A model generated the notes under the pieces. That model ran no database searches. It saw only the letters and a program-made list of their open reading frames with translations, and was not told where the DNA came from. 64,000 nt of DNA from Methylobacterium sp. E-065 (GTDB lineage Bacteria > Pseudomonadota > Alphaproteobacteria > Rhizobiales > Beijerinckiaceae), in NCBI RefSeq assembly GCF_022829605.1, contig NZ_JAKSYD010000026.1:17246-81245 (forward strand), given 5' to 3'. Position numbers and translations under genes: made by a program. This document shows, piece by piece, positions 9,126 to 17,846 of the stretch. Each line of letters begins with the position of its first letter. Positions within the stretch are counted from its first letter, which is position 1.

Positions 9126-9242
9126 ACCCCCATCGTGCACGCCCGTTGCCGGAACAGCAACAATACGCTCAGAAAATAGCACTTCCTTGCAACAGGGGCT
9201 GCACCTAGCGTTGTGGCATTACGACCCTGCAGGAGCCGTTCG
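9126..9242. promoter_or_regulatory. LysR / ABC-operon divergent promoter region
   Basis: The 117 bases between the LysR start and the ATG at 9243 are the only space for both promoters and the LysR site. The stretch around 9164-9192 is locally AT-rich (ACGCTCAGAAAATAGCACTT). An AGGAG ribosome site sits at 9231-9235, eight bases before the ATG at 9243. A T-N11-A box could not be fixed with certainty. Confidence 0.4.
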
Positions 9243-10193
9243 ATGATCCGCCGCCGCACCCTTTTGGCCGGTCTCGGGGCCGGCCTCGCCCTCGGTCCTC
9301 TGTCGCGGGCCAACGCACAGGAGGCGCCCGTCACGATCCGGATGGGATCGCTCAAGCTGATCCACTCGATCGCGCCGAGCTTCTACGAGCGCTTCACCCC
9401 TGCGGGCGTGACGGTCGAAGTGGTGCCCTTCGAGAGCCCGACCGAGTGCAAGAACGCCGTTGTCACCAAGTCGGTGGATTTCGGAACCTTCGGCATCGCC
9501 GCCGCCACGCTGGGCGCCGCTGCCGGCGAGCCGCTCGTGGTCATCGCCTCCACCTGCAACCGCGGGATGGCGGTGATCGCCAAGAAGGATTCCGACATCC
9601 ACGCCATCAAGGACCTGCGCGGCAAGCGGGTCGCGATCTGGCCCGGAAGCACCCAGGAGGTCTTCGTCCTGGAGCGGATGCGCATGGAGGGCCTGTCCGT
9701 GAAGGACATCACGCCGGTGCGGGTCTCCTTCTCGGAGATGCACATCGCGCTCGCCCGCGGCGACGTCGACGCCTATGTCGGCGCCGAGCCGGGGCCCGGT
9801 GTCAGCCTCGCCTCGGGCATCGGCCAGCTCGTCGAGTATCCCTACGGCACCGAGATGGGCGCCCTCAACATGGTGTTCGGCGCCCATCGAGACACGCTGG
9901 CCGAGCGGCCCGATCTCGTCCGGACCATGCTGGAGATCCACCGCAAGGCGACGGACTTCGCGGCCGGCGACCGCAACGCGATGATCGCCATGGCGGTGGC
10001 CAAGCTCGGCCAGAAGCGCGAGGCGCTGGAACTCTCGGCCCCGAACGTCGAGCTGACCTGGCGCCTCGGTCCGAATGAGGTCCGGCAGGCCGACGCCTAC
10101 GCGCATCACATGCTCGCGCTCAAGCAGATCAAGCGGCTGCCCGAGCCCGGCTTCATCGATACCCGCTTCGTCGACGCGATGGGGCGGGCGTGA
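9243..10193 (+). CDS. ABC transporter substrate-binding protein, SsuA/TauA/NMT1-like
   Basis: A 316-residue binding protein with a twin-arginine signal (MIRRRTLLAGLGAGLALGP, cleavage near NAQ). The mature part has the SsuA/NMT1 pattern: IRMGSLKLIHSIAPSFYERF, SVDFGTFGIAAATLGAAAGE, IKDLRGKRVAIWPGSTQEVF and ALARGDVDAYVGAEPGPGVS. This type brings in sulfonates, nitrate, pyrimidine precursors and other small organics. It is the first gene of a five-gene operon that ends in an allophanate hydrolase, so the ligand is more likely a nitrogen-rich compound than a sulfonate (inference). Confidence 0.88.
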   Translation: MIRRRTLLAGLGAGLALGPLSRANAQEAPVTIRMGSLKLIHSIAPSFYERFTPAGVTVEVVPFESPTECKNAVVTKSVDFGTFGIAAATLGAAAGEPLVVIASTCNRGMAVIAKKDSDIHAIKDLRGKRVAIWPGSTQEVFVLERMRMEGLSVKDITPVRVSFSEMHIALARGDVDAYVGAEPGPGVSLASGIGQLVEYPYGTEMGALNMVFGAHRDTLAERPDLVRTMLEIHRKATDFAAGDRNAMIAMAVAKLGQKREALELSAPNVELTWRLGPNEVRQADAYAHHMLALKQIKRLPEPGFIDTRFVDAMGRA

Positions 10194-11044
10194 GCACCGG
10201 CGTCGAAGCCAGCGCCCTGCCGGTGACGGCGCCGGCCTCCGTCACTCGACGGTCCGGCGTTGGCCTCGCCTCTCTGCGCCGGCTGACCCTGGCCTGCGTG
10301 GTTCCGGCGATGCTGCTCGCGGTCTGGCAGGTCACCACGGCGGGCCGGCCTTACAGCCTGATCCCGCCGCCCGCGGAGGTCTGGTCCGAACTGCGCGATC
10401 TCGCCATCGGCGGCGTCAACGACGACGCGTTCAGCGGCACCCTCTGGACCCATCTCGCAGCCTCGCTGAGCCGGGTCTACGGTGGCTTCGCGCTGGCGGC
10501 CGCGGCTGCCCTGCCGCTCGGCCTGCTGATCGGTCGCGTCCCGCTGATCCGGGCATTGCTCGATCCGGTCCTGCAGGTGTTGCGACCCGTACCGGTGACC
10601 GCGTGGCTGCCGCTCGCCATGATTCTGTTCGGCCTGGGACCCCGCTCGGCCTTCTTCCTCGTGTTTCTCGGGGCGTTCTACCCGATCCTGGTCAACACCG
10701 TGTTCGGGGTCCGATCTGTGGAGCCACGCCTGTTCGAGGCGGCCGCGATGCTCGGCTGCACCGGTCCGGCGCAGTTCGTCCGCGTGGTACTGCCGGCGGC
10801 GCTGCCGTCGATCTTCACCGGCCTGCGGCTGGGGCTGGGCTTCGCCTGGGTGGTGATCGTGGTCGGCGAGATGACCGGGGTCCAGACCGGTCTCGGCGCG
10901 ATCATCATGGAGGCGCGCCAGCTCTCGCGCACCGAGATCGTGATCTGCGGCATGGCGGTGATCGGGGTCGCAGGCTTCGTCTCGGACTGGCTGGTCATGC
11001 AGCTCGGCCGCCGGCTGCTCGCCTGGAGCCCCACTCATGGCTGA
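10190..11044 (+). CDS. ABC transporter permease, SsuC/TauC-like
   Basis: A 284-residue inner-membrane permease starting at a GTG that overlaps the previous stop (GTGA). It has six predicted helices; PLGLLIGRVPLIRALLDPVL, PVTAWLPLAMILFGLGPRS and the EAA loop EAAAMLGCTGPAQFVRVVLP are typical of the SsuC/TauC/ThiX group. Works with the ATPase encoded at 11037, which overlaps it by eight bases. Confidence 0.9.
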   Translation: MSTGVEASALPVTAPASVTRRSGVGLASLRRLTLACVVPAMLLAVWQVTTAGRPYSLIPPPAEVWSELRDLAIGGVNDDAFSGTLWTHLAASLSRVYGGFALAAAAALPLGLLIGRVPLIRALLDPVLQVLRPVPVTAWLPLAMILFGLGPRSAFFLVFLGAFYPILVNTVFGVRSVEPRLFEAAAMLGCTGPAQFVRVVLPAALPSIFTGLRLGLGFAWVVIVVGEMTGVQTGLGAIIMEARQLSRTEIVICGMAVIGVAGFVSDWLVMQLGRRLLAWSPTHG

Positions 11045-11819
11045 CCCCACGATTCCAATCCTCGACATGCGCGCGGTCTCCAAGACCTACACGGCCGGCG
11101 GCCGACGGACCGAAGCGTTGCGCGAGGCGAACCTCACCGTATCGCGGGGCGAGTTTGTCTGTCTGCTCGGCGCCTCGGGCTGCGGGAAGTCGACGCTGCT
11201 GCGGGTCGCCGCCGGCTTCGAAGCCCCGACCTCCGGCGAGGCCCTGATGTGGGGCAAGCCCATTGCCGGACCGGGACCGAGCCGCGGCATGGTGTTCCAG
11301 GATTACGGCCTGTTCCCGTGGCTCACCGTGCGTGACAATATCGGCTTCGGCCCGAAGGCGCGCGGGCGCCCCGCCGCCGAGGTGCGCGACACAGCCGAGC
11401 GCTACATCGCCCTCGTGGGTCTCCAAGCCTTCGCCGACGCCTTCCCGCACCAGCTCTCGGGCGGGATGAAGCAGCGGGTCGCCATCGCCCGGGTGCTCGC
11501 CAACGAGGCCGAGGTGGTGCTGATGGACGAGCCTTTCGGGGCGCTCGACGCCATGACCCGCGAGCGTTTGCAGGACGAGTTGCTCGACCTCTGGTCGCGG
11601 ACGGGCCTGACGATCCTGTTCGTCACCCACGCGATCGAGGAAGCGATTTTTTTGGCCGACCGCATCGTGATGATGTCGCCCGGCCCCGGTCGGATCGAGG
11701 CGGTGCACACAATCGACCTGCCGCGGCGGCGCGACGTCTCGAGCCCGGCCTTCAACGACCTGCGCCGGATGCTGGCCGCTCAGCTCCACAGCCACCACGC
11801 GCCGCGGGCCGCCGCCTGA
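11037..11819 (+). CDS. ABC transporter ATP-binding protein, SsuB/TauB-like
   Basis: A 260-residue ATPase. Walker A LLGASGCGKSTLLRVAAG, Q-loop GMVFQDYGLFPWLTVRDNIG, signature HQLSGGMKQRVAIARVLAN, Walker B VVLMDEPFGALDAMTRERLQ and switch LFVTHAIEEAIFLADRIVMM are the exact SsuB/TauB pattern. It overlaps both neighbours (8 bases with the permease, TGATG with the next gene), so the hydrolase genes are translated in step with the importer. Confidence 0.92.
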   Translation: MADPTIPILDMRAVSKTYTAGGRRTEALREANLTVSRGEFVCLLGASGCGKSTLLRVAAGFEAPTSGEALMWGKPIAGPGPSRGMVFQDYGLFPWLTVRDNIGFGPKARGRPAAEVRDTAERYIALVGLQAFADAFPHQLSGGMKQRVAIARVLANEAEVVLMDEPFGALDAMTRERLQDELLDLWSRTGLTILFVTHAIEEAIFLADRIVMMSPGPGRIEAVHTIDLPRRRDVSSPAFNDLRRMLAAQLHSHHAPRAAA

Positions 11820-12733
11820 TGGAGACCGCCTTCGACGATCCCCGGCGGCCCGAGAACCGCCTCGCCTACCGCGCCGCCGTGGACCGGCCCCGGCTCACCT
11901 TGCCCGGGGGCAAGCACGTCGCCGTCTGGCCCGTGGTCAATGTCGAGCACTGGCTGATCGACCATCCGATGCCACGCCAGATCCTGGTGCCGCCGACCGC
12001 CGCGAGCCTGCTACCGGACATCCCGAATTGGGCGTGGCACGAGTACGGGATGCGGGTCGGTTTCTGGCGCTTTCTTGAGGCGTTCGAGAGCCGCGGTATC
12101 CGCCCGACCCTGTCGATCAACGGCTCGGTCTGCACGGCCTATCCCCGCATCGCCGAAGCCGCCCACGCGGCCGGCTGGGAGTTCATGGCCCACGGGTTCC
12201 ACCAAGTCCCCACCCACCGGGTCGAAGACCAACCCGGGATGATGGCTCGTACCGTCGCGGCGATCACCGAGGTCACGGGGCGTCCGCCGCGCGGCTGGCT
12301 GGGGCCCGGCCTCACCGAGACCCTCGATACGCCCGATCACCTGCACGCGGCCGGCATCGAATACGTCGGTGACTTCGTGGTCGATGACCGCCCGTGCCGG
12401 GTATCGACGCGCACGGGCGACCTCGTCGCCCTCCCCTACTCTGTCGAGCTGAACGACATCCCGTTGCTCGCCATCCAGCATCACCGTGCCGACGAGTTCG
12501 TCGAGCGGGCGCTTGCCAATCTCGACCGCCTCGCCACCGAGGCCGCGGGTCCCGGCCTGCTCAGCGGCGCTAAAGTGATGGGCTTCGCGATCCACCCCTA
12601 CATCACCGGCGTCCCGCACCGGATCGGCCTGCTGGAGCGGCTGCTCGAAGCCATCCTGGCGCGCAGCGATGCGGTCTTCATGCAGGGGGCCGAGATTCTC
12701 GACTGGTACCGCGCCACCGGCGACGAAGCCTGA
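11819..12733 (+). CDS. PuuE-like polysaccharide-deacetylase-fold hydrolase (possible allantoinase)
   Basis: A 304-residue protein of the NodB/polysaccharide deacetylase fold in the PuuE-like subgroup. Recognisable parts are VWPVVNVEHWLIDHPMPRQI, the strand with RPTLSINGSVCTAYPRIAEA, and the motif WEFMAHGFHQVPTHR. Characterised PuuE enzymes are cofactor-independent allantoinases that open a hydantoin-type ring. The gene sits between an importer ATPase and an allophanate hydrolase, supporting a role in ring-opening or amide hydrolysis of a ureide or N-heterocycle. The true substrate is not determinable from sequence. Confidence 0.75.
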   Translation: METAFDDPRRPENRLAYRAAVDRPRLTLPGGKHVAVWPVVNVEHWLIDHPMPRQILVPPTAASLLPDIPNWAWHEYGMRVGFWRFLEAFESRGIRPTLSINGSVCTAYPRIAEAAHAAGWEFMAHGFHQVPTHRVEDQPGMMARTVAAITEVTGRPPRGWLGPGLTETLDTPDHLHAAGIEYVGDFVVDDRPCRVSTRTGDLVALPYSVELNDIPLLAIQHHRADEFVERALANLDRLATEAAGPGLLSGAKVMGFAIHPYITGVPHRIGLLERLLEAILARSDAVFMQGAEILDWYRATGDEA

Positions 12734-12739
12734 GCCTCG

Positions 12740-14560
12740 ATGCGAGGATTGACCGTGCCTCCCTTCCCGACGATCCCCGCGCTGCACGCGGCCTATGCCA
12801 CGGGCCAGGACCCGCGCACCGTCGTTGCCGAAGCCTACCGCCGGCTCGCCGCGGTGGACGATCCCGGCATCTTCCTCGCCCTGGTACCGGAGGCTGAGGC
12901 TCAGGCTGCCGCAGCGGCGCTGCCGTTCTTCGACCCCGTGTCGATGCCGCTTTGGGGCGTGCCCTTCGCCGTCAAGGACAACATCGACGTGGCCGGCCTG
13001 CCGACCACCGCCGCCTGCCCGGATTTCGCCTATACGCCGACCGAGACGGCGCCCGCGGTGGCGCGGCTGCTGGCCGCCGGGGCGATCCTGATCGGCAAGA
13101 CCAACCTCGACCAGTTCGCCACCGGTCTCGTCGGTGTGCGCACGCCCTACCCGGCCCCGCGCAACGCGATCGACCCGGCCTACGTGCCCGGTGGTTCCAG
13201 CAGCGGCTCCGCCGTCGCGGTGGCCCACGGTATCGTTACCTTCGCGCTTGGGACCGACACGGCGGGCTCCGGCCGGGTGCCCGCGGCGCTCAACAATATC
13301 GTCGGGCTGAAGCCGTCCCTCGGGGCGGTCTCCAGCCGCGGGATGCTGCCGGCCTGCCGGACCCTCGACACGCTCTCGGTCTTCGCCGGCACCGTCGCCG
13401 ACGCCGACGCGGCTTTCCGGGCCATGCTGGGCTTCGACGGCGCCGATCCCTGGTCGCGGGCCTTGCCGGTCCCGCCAGCGCCCGCCGGCTTGCCGCCGGG
13501 CCTGCGCCTCGGAGCGCCGGACGCGGCGAACCTCCGCTTCTGCGGCGACGGCCTCTCGGAGGCGGCCTTTGCGGCGGCGATTGCTGATCTCGAAACGCTC
13601 GCCGGGGCGGCCGCGCTGGTTGATTTCGCGCCGATGTTCGCTGTCGCGGCTCTACTCTACGACGGGCCCTGGGTCGCCGAGCGCTACGCGGCGATCCGGC
13701 CGATCATGGAGATGCGCCCCGAAATCCTGCACCCGACGACGCGGGCCGTGATCGCCGCCGCCGGACGCTACAGCGCCGCCGACGCCTTCGCGGGCCTCTA
13801 CCGCCTCGCGGAGCTGCGCCGGGACATCGACGCGATCTGGGATCGCGTCGATGTGCTCGCCGTGCCGACCTATCCGCGTCCGCAGACCTGCGCGGACTTG
13901 GTCGCCGACGCGATCGGCCCCAACAGCGAGCTCGGCACCTACACCAACTTCGTCAACCTGCTCGACTGGTGTGCCCTCGCGGTCCCGGGGCGGCCCCGCG
14001 CCGATGGCTTTCCCTCCGGGATCACCCTGCTGGCGCCACGCGGGTCCGACGGGCTCCTCGCCGCTCTGGGCGCGCGCCTGCACGCGGCGTCCGCCGGCCG
14101 GATCGGCTCGGGGGAGTCGCCGGTGCCAGCCGCGGAACCGGGGCCGGTCCGGGCGCGGCCCGGCGAGATCGAGCTGGCGGTCGTTGGAGCGCATCTGTCG
14201 GGCCTGCCGCTGAACCACGAACTTGCCGCGCACGGCGCCCGGTACCTGCGGACCGTGGCGACCCGACCGGAATATCACCTCTACGCCCTGCCCGGCGGGC
14301 CTCCGCATCGTCCCGGACTGCTCCGGGTGGCCGGCGACGAAGGGGGGGCGATCGAGACGGAGGTCTGGGCCCTGCCGCCAGCCGCCTTCGGGGCCTTCGT
14401 GGCCGCCATCCCGGAACCGCTCGCGATCGGCACCCTGCGGCTCGCCGACGGGACCGCGCCGAAGGGCTTCCTGGTGGAACTGGCGGGGGCAACCGGTGCG
14501 ACTGACATTACGCGGTTCGGCGGCTGGCGCCGCTACGTCGCCAGTCGTTCCGCAGCGTAA
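12740..14560 (+). CDS. atzF: Allophanate hydrolase (AtzF type)
   Basis: A 606-residue amidase-signature enzyme with the extra C-terminal domain found in allophanate hydrolases. The Ser-cisSer-Lys triad is Lys79 (FAVKDNIDVAG), Ser153 (PGGSSSGSAVAVA) and Ser177 (GTDTAGSGRVPAAL). The C-terminal domain spans about residues 470-600 (VVGAHLSGLPLNHELAAHGA). The enzyme splits allophanate into two ammonia and carbon dioxide, the last step of biuret, cyanuric acid or urea-carboxylase routes. No urea carboxylase or biuret hydrolase is present nearby, so the source of allophanate is open; the PuuE-like gene just upstream is the candidate feeder. Length and architecture match complete AtzF. Confidence 0.9.
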   Translation: MRGLTVPPFPTIPALHAAYATGQDPRTVVAEAYRRLAAVDDPGIFLALVPEAEAQAAAAALPFFDPVSMPLWGVPFAVKDNIDVAGLPTTAACPDFAYTPTETAPAVARLLAAGAILIGKTNLDQFATGLVGVRTPYPAPRNAIDPAYVPGGSSSGSAVAVAHGIVTFALGTDTAGSGRVPAALNNIVGLKPSLGAVSSRGMLPACRTLDTLSVFAGTVADADAAFRAMLGFDGADPWSRALPVPPAPAGLPPGLRLGAPDAANLRFCGDGLSEAAFAAAIADLETLAGAAALVDFAPMFAVAALLYDGPWVAERYAAIRPIMEMRPEILHPTTRAVIAAAGRYSAADAFAGLYRLAELRRDIDAIWDRVDVLAVPTYPRPQTCADLVADAIGPNSELGTYTNFVNLLDWCALAVPGRPRADGFPSGITLLAPRGSDGLLAALGARLHAASAGRIGSGESPVPAAEPGPVRARPGEIELAVVGAHLSGLPLNHELAAHGARYLRTVATRPEYHLYALPGGPPHRPGLLRVAGDEGGAIETEVWALPPAAFGAFVAAIPEPLAIGTLRLADGTAPKGFLVELAGATGATDITRFGGWRRYVASRSAA

Positions 14561-14801
14561 CCGATCTGGCAACGCTGAGAATTTTTGGATCCTCGGATCG
14601 AACCCGCACGTGCCTGACGACTGTTTTCGTCGGGCAGCGTCACCGCACGATGCGTCGCCGCGGCCGAATGATTGCCCGGGATCAGCGTGACGAGTTCAGG
14701 CGGACCTGAGCGTTTTTCGCGCCCACGGGATCATCTGCTAAGGTCTTCAGTGAGCCGCAGATATTGGTCGAAAAATCCACAGATAGCTTCACGAAAACTG
14801 T

Positions 14802-15737
14802 TCATAGCCCGATGTTCCGACCCGGATGCGCGTCCGAAAGCTTCGCGCGGCGGACATAGCCGCGCATCGTCTTGAGATCGCGATGGCGCGAGTGGCTCAT
14901 GATCTCCTCGTCGCGCGATCCGCGCTTGTAGGCCTCGGTGATGAAGCCCGCGCGGAACCCGTGGGCCGAAATGCGCTCGCGCGGCCCGGCGACGAGGCCG
15001 GCCTCCGCGGCGCGCTTCTGGACGATGCGGCCGATCGAGTCGGGATGAAGCCCGTCATCCATCACGGTCCCGTCGGCTAGGACGGCTCGGAAGACGTAGC
15101 CTTGGGTCGGGGCGGCCTGCAGCCAGCGCCGAAGCGCGGCAACGGGGCACGTTGCGATGTTCTCGCCGGCCACGACAGTCACGATCGTGCCCTCACCTTC
15201 CTGATCACCTTTGGATTGCGGCAGGAACACATCGACCGCGCCGTCGCGGAAGCCGAGATCCTCGAAATGGATCCGCGCGACTTCAGAGCGCCGAAACGCG
15301 CCGGCGAAGCTCATCAGGAACAGGGCGCGGTCGCGCAAAGCCGCCACCGTCCCCTCGCAGGCTGCGACGATCTGGAGTGTTTCCGGTACGCCGAACGCCG
15401 CGGCCTGCTTCTTCGGCCTGCCGTACCGCCGGAACATGCCGCGCAGAGCCGCCCGGACCGCGGGATGCGCTGGGATCCACGGAAGACCTTGGAGCTTGTG
15501 GGCTTGACCGATCGTGACGAGCCGGCGCTCGATCGTGGCGCGCTTATGGGTCTCGGCCATCGAGGTCAGGTAGCTCGCAACCTGCTCGGGGCCCGCGGGC
15601 AGCGGCTCGATCCCGTGGCCACGGCACCACGCCGTGTAGTGCTGCCAGTCGGCGCGATAGGCCCGACGGGAATTTTCGGAGAGCGCCTGATCGGCAAATG
15701 CGCGGGCTTGTGCCGCAAGCGTGGCGGGTAGCATCAT
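14802..15737 (-). CDS. Tyrosine-type site-specific recombinase/integrase
   Basis: A 311-residue recombinase with an N-terminal SAM-like core-binding domain (NSRRAYRADWQHYTAWCRGH) and a C-terminal catalytic domain. Catalytic residues are visible: Arg in AGAFRRSEVARI, the HxxR box in ISAHGFRAGF, the second His in MSHSRHRDLKTMRGY and the nucleophile Tyr in RGYVRRAKL. A beta-hairpin Lys candidate lies in LPQSKGDQE. No other phage or ICE genes adjoin it. A recombinase-core-like inverted repeat lies directly upstream at 15774-15800. It may be an orphan integrase from a lost element or a chromosomal or plasmid resolution enzyme. Confidence 0.9.
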   Translation of the reverse strand: MMLPATLAAQARAFADQALSENSRRAYRADWQHYTAWCRGHGIEPLPAGPEQVASYLTSMAETHKRATIERRLVTIGQAHKLQGLPWIPAHPAVRAALRGMFRRYGRPKKQAAAFGVPETLQIVAACEGTVAALRDRALFLMSFAGAFRRSEVARIHFEDLGFRDGAVDVFLPQSKGDQEGEGTIVTVVAGENIATCPVAALRRWLQAAPTQGYVFRAVLADGTVMDDGLHPDSIGRIVQKRAAEAGLVAGPRERISAHGFRAGFITEAYKRGSRDEEIMSHSRHRDLKTMRGYVRRAKLSDAHPGRNIGL

Positions 15738-15763
15738 AGCTCTTTCCCTCGATCGAGCCTGAG

Positions 15764-15775
15764 CGTAGCGCTACG
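15764..15775. repeat. Perfect 12-bp palindrome upstream of integrase
   Basis: CGTAGCGCTACG is a perfect palindrome located 27-38 bases before the integrase start. It abuts and shares two bases with the larger inverted repeat at 15774-15800. It could be an operator or an accessory binding site for the recombinase. Confidence 0.5.
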
Positions 15776-15800
15776 TCTGATAAGGAAGCGTTATCAGACG
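15774..15800. repeat. Candidate tyrosine-recombinase core site (10-bp arms, 7-bp spacer)
   Basis: The arms CGTCTGATAA and TTATCAGACG are exact inverted copies separated by seven bases (GGAAGCG). Two 9-13 bp inverted arms around a 6-8 bp crossover region are the standard layout of tyrosine recombinase core sites (attP core, dif, lox-like). The position, about 40 bases before the integrase gene, is also typical. An autoregulatory operator is the alternative. Confidence 0.5.
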
Positions 15801-16265
15801 TTGGCCATCGCGAAGAAATCCATACGAACGGAGACCGGCGCGGCGGTGAACCGCACCAGGTTTTCCGGCGACTCCAACACGCGGGGGGATGGGGCCATGA
15901 TGACCGATGGCGTGCACCGAGCGGATCAGGTGTTCTTTGAGGTACCCCGAGGACACGGGCTGTTCACCAAGGGCAGCTCGGGATCTGCGACGCTCGCGCG
16001 CCCGGGAACTCCTCTCACCATGCGAGGCAGGATGGGCGGTCAGACGTCGGAGCCTACCACCTGGCAGCATCCGGTCTGTCTGACCGGCATCGTGAACTAC
16101 GGCATCAAGCAGTGGTACGGGGTACAAGGAGCTCCCGGATTGCTCGATCGGACGGCATGCAAGGACATTCTTGTTGAGGGGCGCGTGGCGTCAGATGGAA
16201 CAGCGGTGATCGACGGCTTCACAGTGGCGGGCAAACCCTTCGCCAAGACTGTTCGTCTCAGGTGA
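15801..16265 (+). CDS. Hypothetical protein
   Basis: An open frame of up to 154 residues; the 5' end is uncertain (TTG at 15801, or ATG at 15897 or 15900 giving about 122 residues). The C-terminal part is protein-like, with VCLTGIVNYGIKQWYGVQGA and DGTAVIDGFTVAGKPFAKTV, which could form a small beta-rich domain. I do not recognise a family. It is divergent from the integrase and the only frame in this interval with normal codon periodicity. Confidence 0.4.
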   Translation: MAIAKKSIRTETGAAVNRTRFSGDSNTRGDGAMMTDGVHRADQVFFEVPRGHGLFTKGSSGSATLARPGTPLTMRGRMGGQTSEPTTWQHPVCLTGIVNYGIKQWYGVQGAPGLLDRTACKDILVEGRVASDGTAVIDGFTVAGKPFAKTVRLR

Positions 16266-16445
16266 GGATCGGCTTCAAGCGCAGGAGCAGCACCGAGAGA
16301 CATCAGCCGGCCGTTTGTCTTTTTGGCCGCATTGCGCGACTCGACGTGCTGGCCGTGGGCGCCGCAAGCAGAGCCTCATTGCCCGCTGGCAGGAACGCAT
16401 CCGGGGTGAACCCAGTTCTTCTGGCCACCAACCGGGAGAACCAGT

Positions 16446-16727
16446 ATGCGACTCGTCGGACACGCATCGGCCATCGCCCTCGCGACACTCATGAGTGTCG
16501 GGGCCGCCGAGGCGAAGGGCTGTATCAAGGGCGCAATCATCGGCGGCTTGGCGGGCCACTATCTGGCCGAGCGTGGCGTCGTCGGTGCCGTGGCAGGCTG
16601 CCTCGGTGGCCGCTACCTCGCCAACCGGCGGGCTCGGCGAGAGATCGACTACGGCGCTCGCGTCCAGCCGAGGGGAACGGGCTACGGCCAGCCACAAGCT
16701 TACCCGGGCCGCGATTACAGCTACTGA
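16446..16727 (+). CDS. Small secreted glycine-zipper protein
   Basis: A 93-residue protein with a signal peptide (residues 1-23, cleavage after AEA). The mature part has glycine-zipper spacing (KGAIIGGLAGHYLAERGVVG then AVAGCLGG), followed by an Arg/Tyr/Gly/Pro-rich tail. Such proteins sit in or near the outer membrane. A GGGAGA ribosome site lies a few bases before the ATG. Similar small envelope proteins occur at 40655 and 63451 in this window. Confidence 0.65.
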   Translation: MRLVGHASAIALATLMSVGAAEAKGCIKGAIIGGLAGHYLAERGVVGAVAGCLGGRYLANRRARREIDYGARVQPRGTGYGQPQAYPGRDYSY

Positions 16728-17030
16728 CTGCCGCGCGCGAGAAGCATTGCGTCGGAGACTGGCTGAACGCGGCTTGTCCGCTTCAATGAAGGTTCACTGG
16801 AAAAGCGCTTAGTCTGCTGCCGACCCACGGTGGACCTTCTCCTCGCCCTCGCCGCTTGCTCGGAGTGGCGCTTGTAAGCCTCCCGGCAGCGTCGTCGGTG
16901 AATGGAACGCGGACCCGCCACCGAACGGGTCTGCACATCTTTACGCTTCAAGCGCAACAAGCGACCCTGGAGCCCGATGCGGAGGCAATTTGGTGGCTTG
17001 ATTTGAATCTCGAACTAGCTGCGCAGTCAT
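16728..17030. other. Intergenic stretch with no recognised gene
   Basis: These 303 bases lie between two small secreted-protein genes that converge. Short frames are present on both strands but none has a ribosome site or a family resemblance. No hairpin with a T-run was seen. Confidence 0.35.
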
Positions 17031-17459
17031 TCAATTGATGAGGCAGAAGCCGGCGTCCTCGTGCTCCACACCCCCGACGCGCTTGCCCGACTCGCAGGGC
17101 GGAGCAATCGCGCGAACCTCACGGATGCGCGGCGACGCGGGCGCTAGAATCACAGCCGAAGGCTCGATTCGCGCCCTTAGATCAGTGCCGGCTGTTGCAT
17201 CGCCGGATGTTACGAGCGGTATGGTGCTCGCCGCCGCCGCGATGGAGGCATGGCCCGGCGTGATCGTGATCGCAGGCCGGTCGCCGATCCGTCCGGCGGA
17301 GCTGTGCTGAACTACGGCAGTGGCGGGGGCCGGCATGACGGGCCGCTGGGTTGCCACCGTACGCCCGAAGGACAAGCGCAGCCGTGCACGCGCCTCCGCC
17401 ATGGTAACACTTCCCATCATCGCGAGAAATGCCAAGCCTACCGCCATCGACGTCCGCAT
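17031..17459 (-). CDS. Hypothetical secreted protein
   Basis: A 142-residue protein with a clear signal peptide (MRTSMAVGLAFLAMMGSVTM, cleavage after AEA). A strong GGAGG ribosome site lies six bases before the ATG, which fixes the start. The mature part is rich in Ala, Ile and Pro (TAVVQHSSAGRIGDRPAITI) with one pair of cysteines near the C terminus. No family is recognised. It probably resides in the periplasm. Confidence 0.6.
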   Translation of the reverse strand: MRTSMAVGLAFLAMMGSVTMAEARARLRLSFGRTVATQRPVMPAPATAVVQHSSAGRIGDRPAITITPGHASIAAAASTIPLVTSGDATAGTDLRARIEPSAVILAPASPRIREVRAIAPPCESGKRVGGVEHEDAGFCLIN

Positions 17460-17549
17460 GGTCTACCTCCATCGTTCTGGGCAGAATGCGCGTGCTCCCT
17501 TTCGAAAATGATGTCCTGATCACTCACTTTCGACGAATTGAATAATCAG

Positions 17550-17760
17550 CGAGCCGACCAGCAACATCCGCCGCAGGTCATCGACCGATTCACCGAGGTG
17601 GTCGGGCTGGACACCGACGCGCTCTATGTTTTCGACTGCGGCGCGCCTACCGGCTTCCGGGTGGCCCTGGCGCATCCAGAACGGGTGACGGCCATCATCG
17701 CGCAGAACGGCAACGCTCACGAGAAGGGGCTGAACGCGGGCTGGATCCGGATCGGCGCAA
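17550..17760 (+). pseudogene. Internal fragment of an alpha/beta hydrolase
   Basis: In the plus frame in line with the SOUL gene, about 65 codons read QVIDRFTEVVGLD, YVFDCGAPTGFRVALAHPER and VTAIIAQNGNAHEKGLNAGW. This is the nucleophile-elbow region of haloalkane-dehalogenase-like alpha/beta hydrolases (D-Y-G-A-P with Asp nucleophile; here Cys replaces Tyr). The N-terminal half, the cap and the catalytic His region are missing. It is a gene relic left directly in front of the SOUL gene. Confidence 0.65.
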
Positions 17761-17846
17761 GTCCGCAGCGTAACCAACCAATTCCGCTGGCAGCCATCGC
17801 CGCCGCGAACGGTTGGTCCACGAAACCGCCACAGAGCATCACCGCG

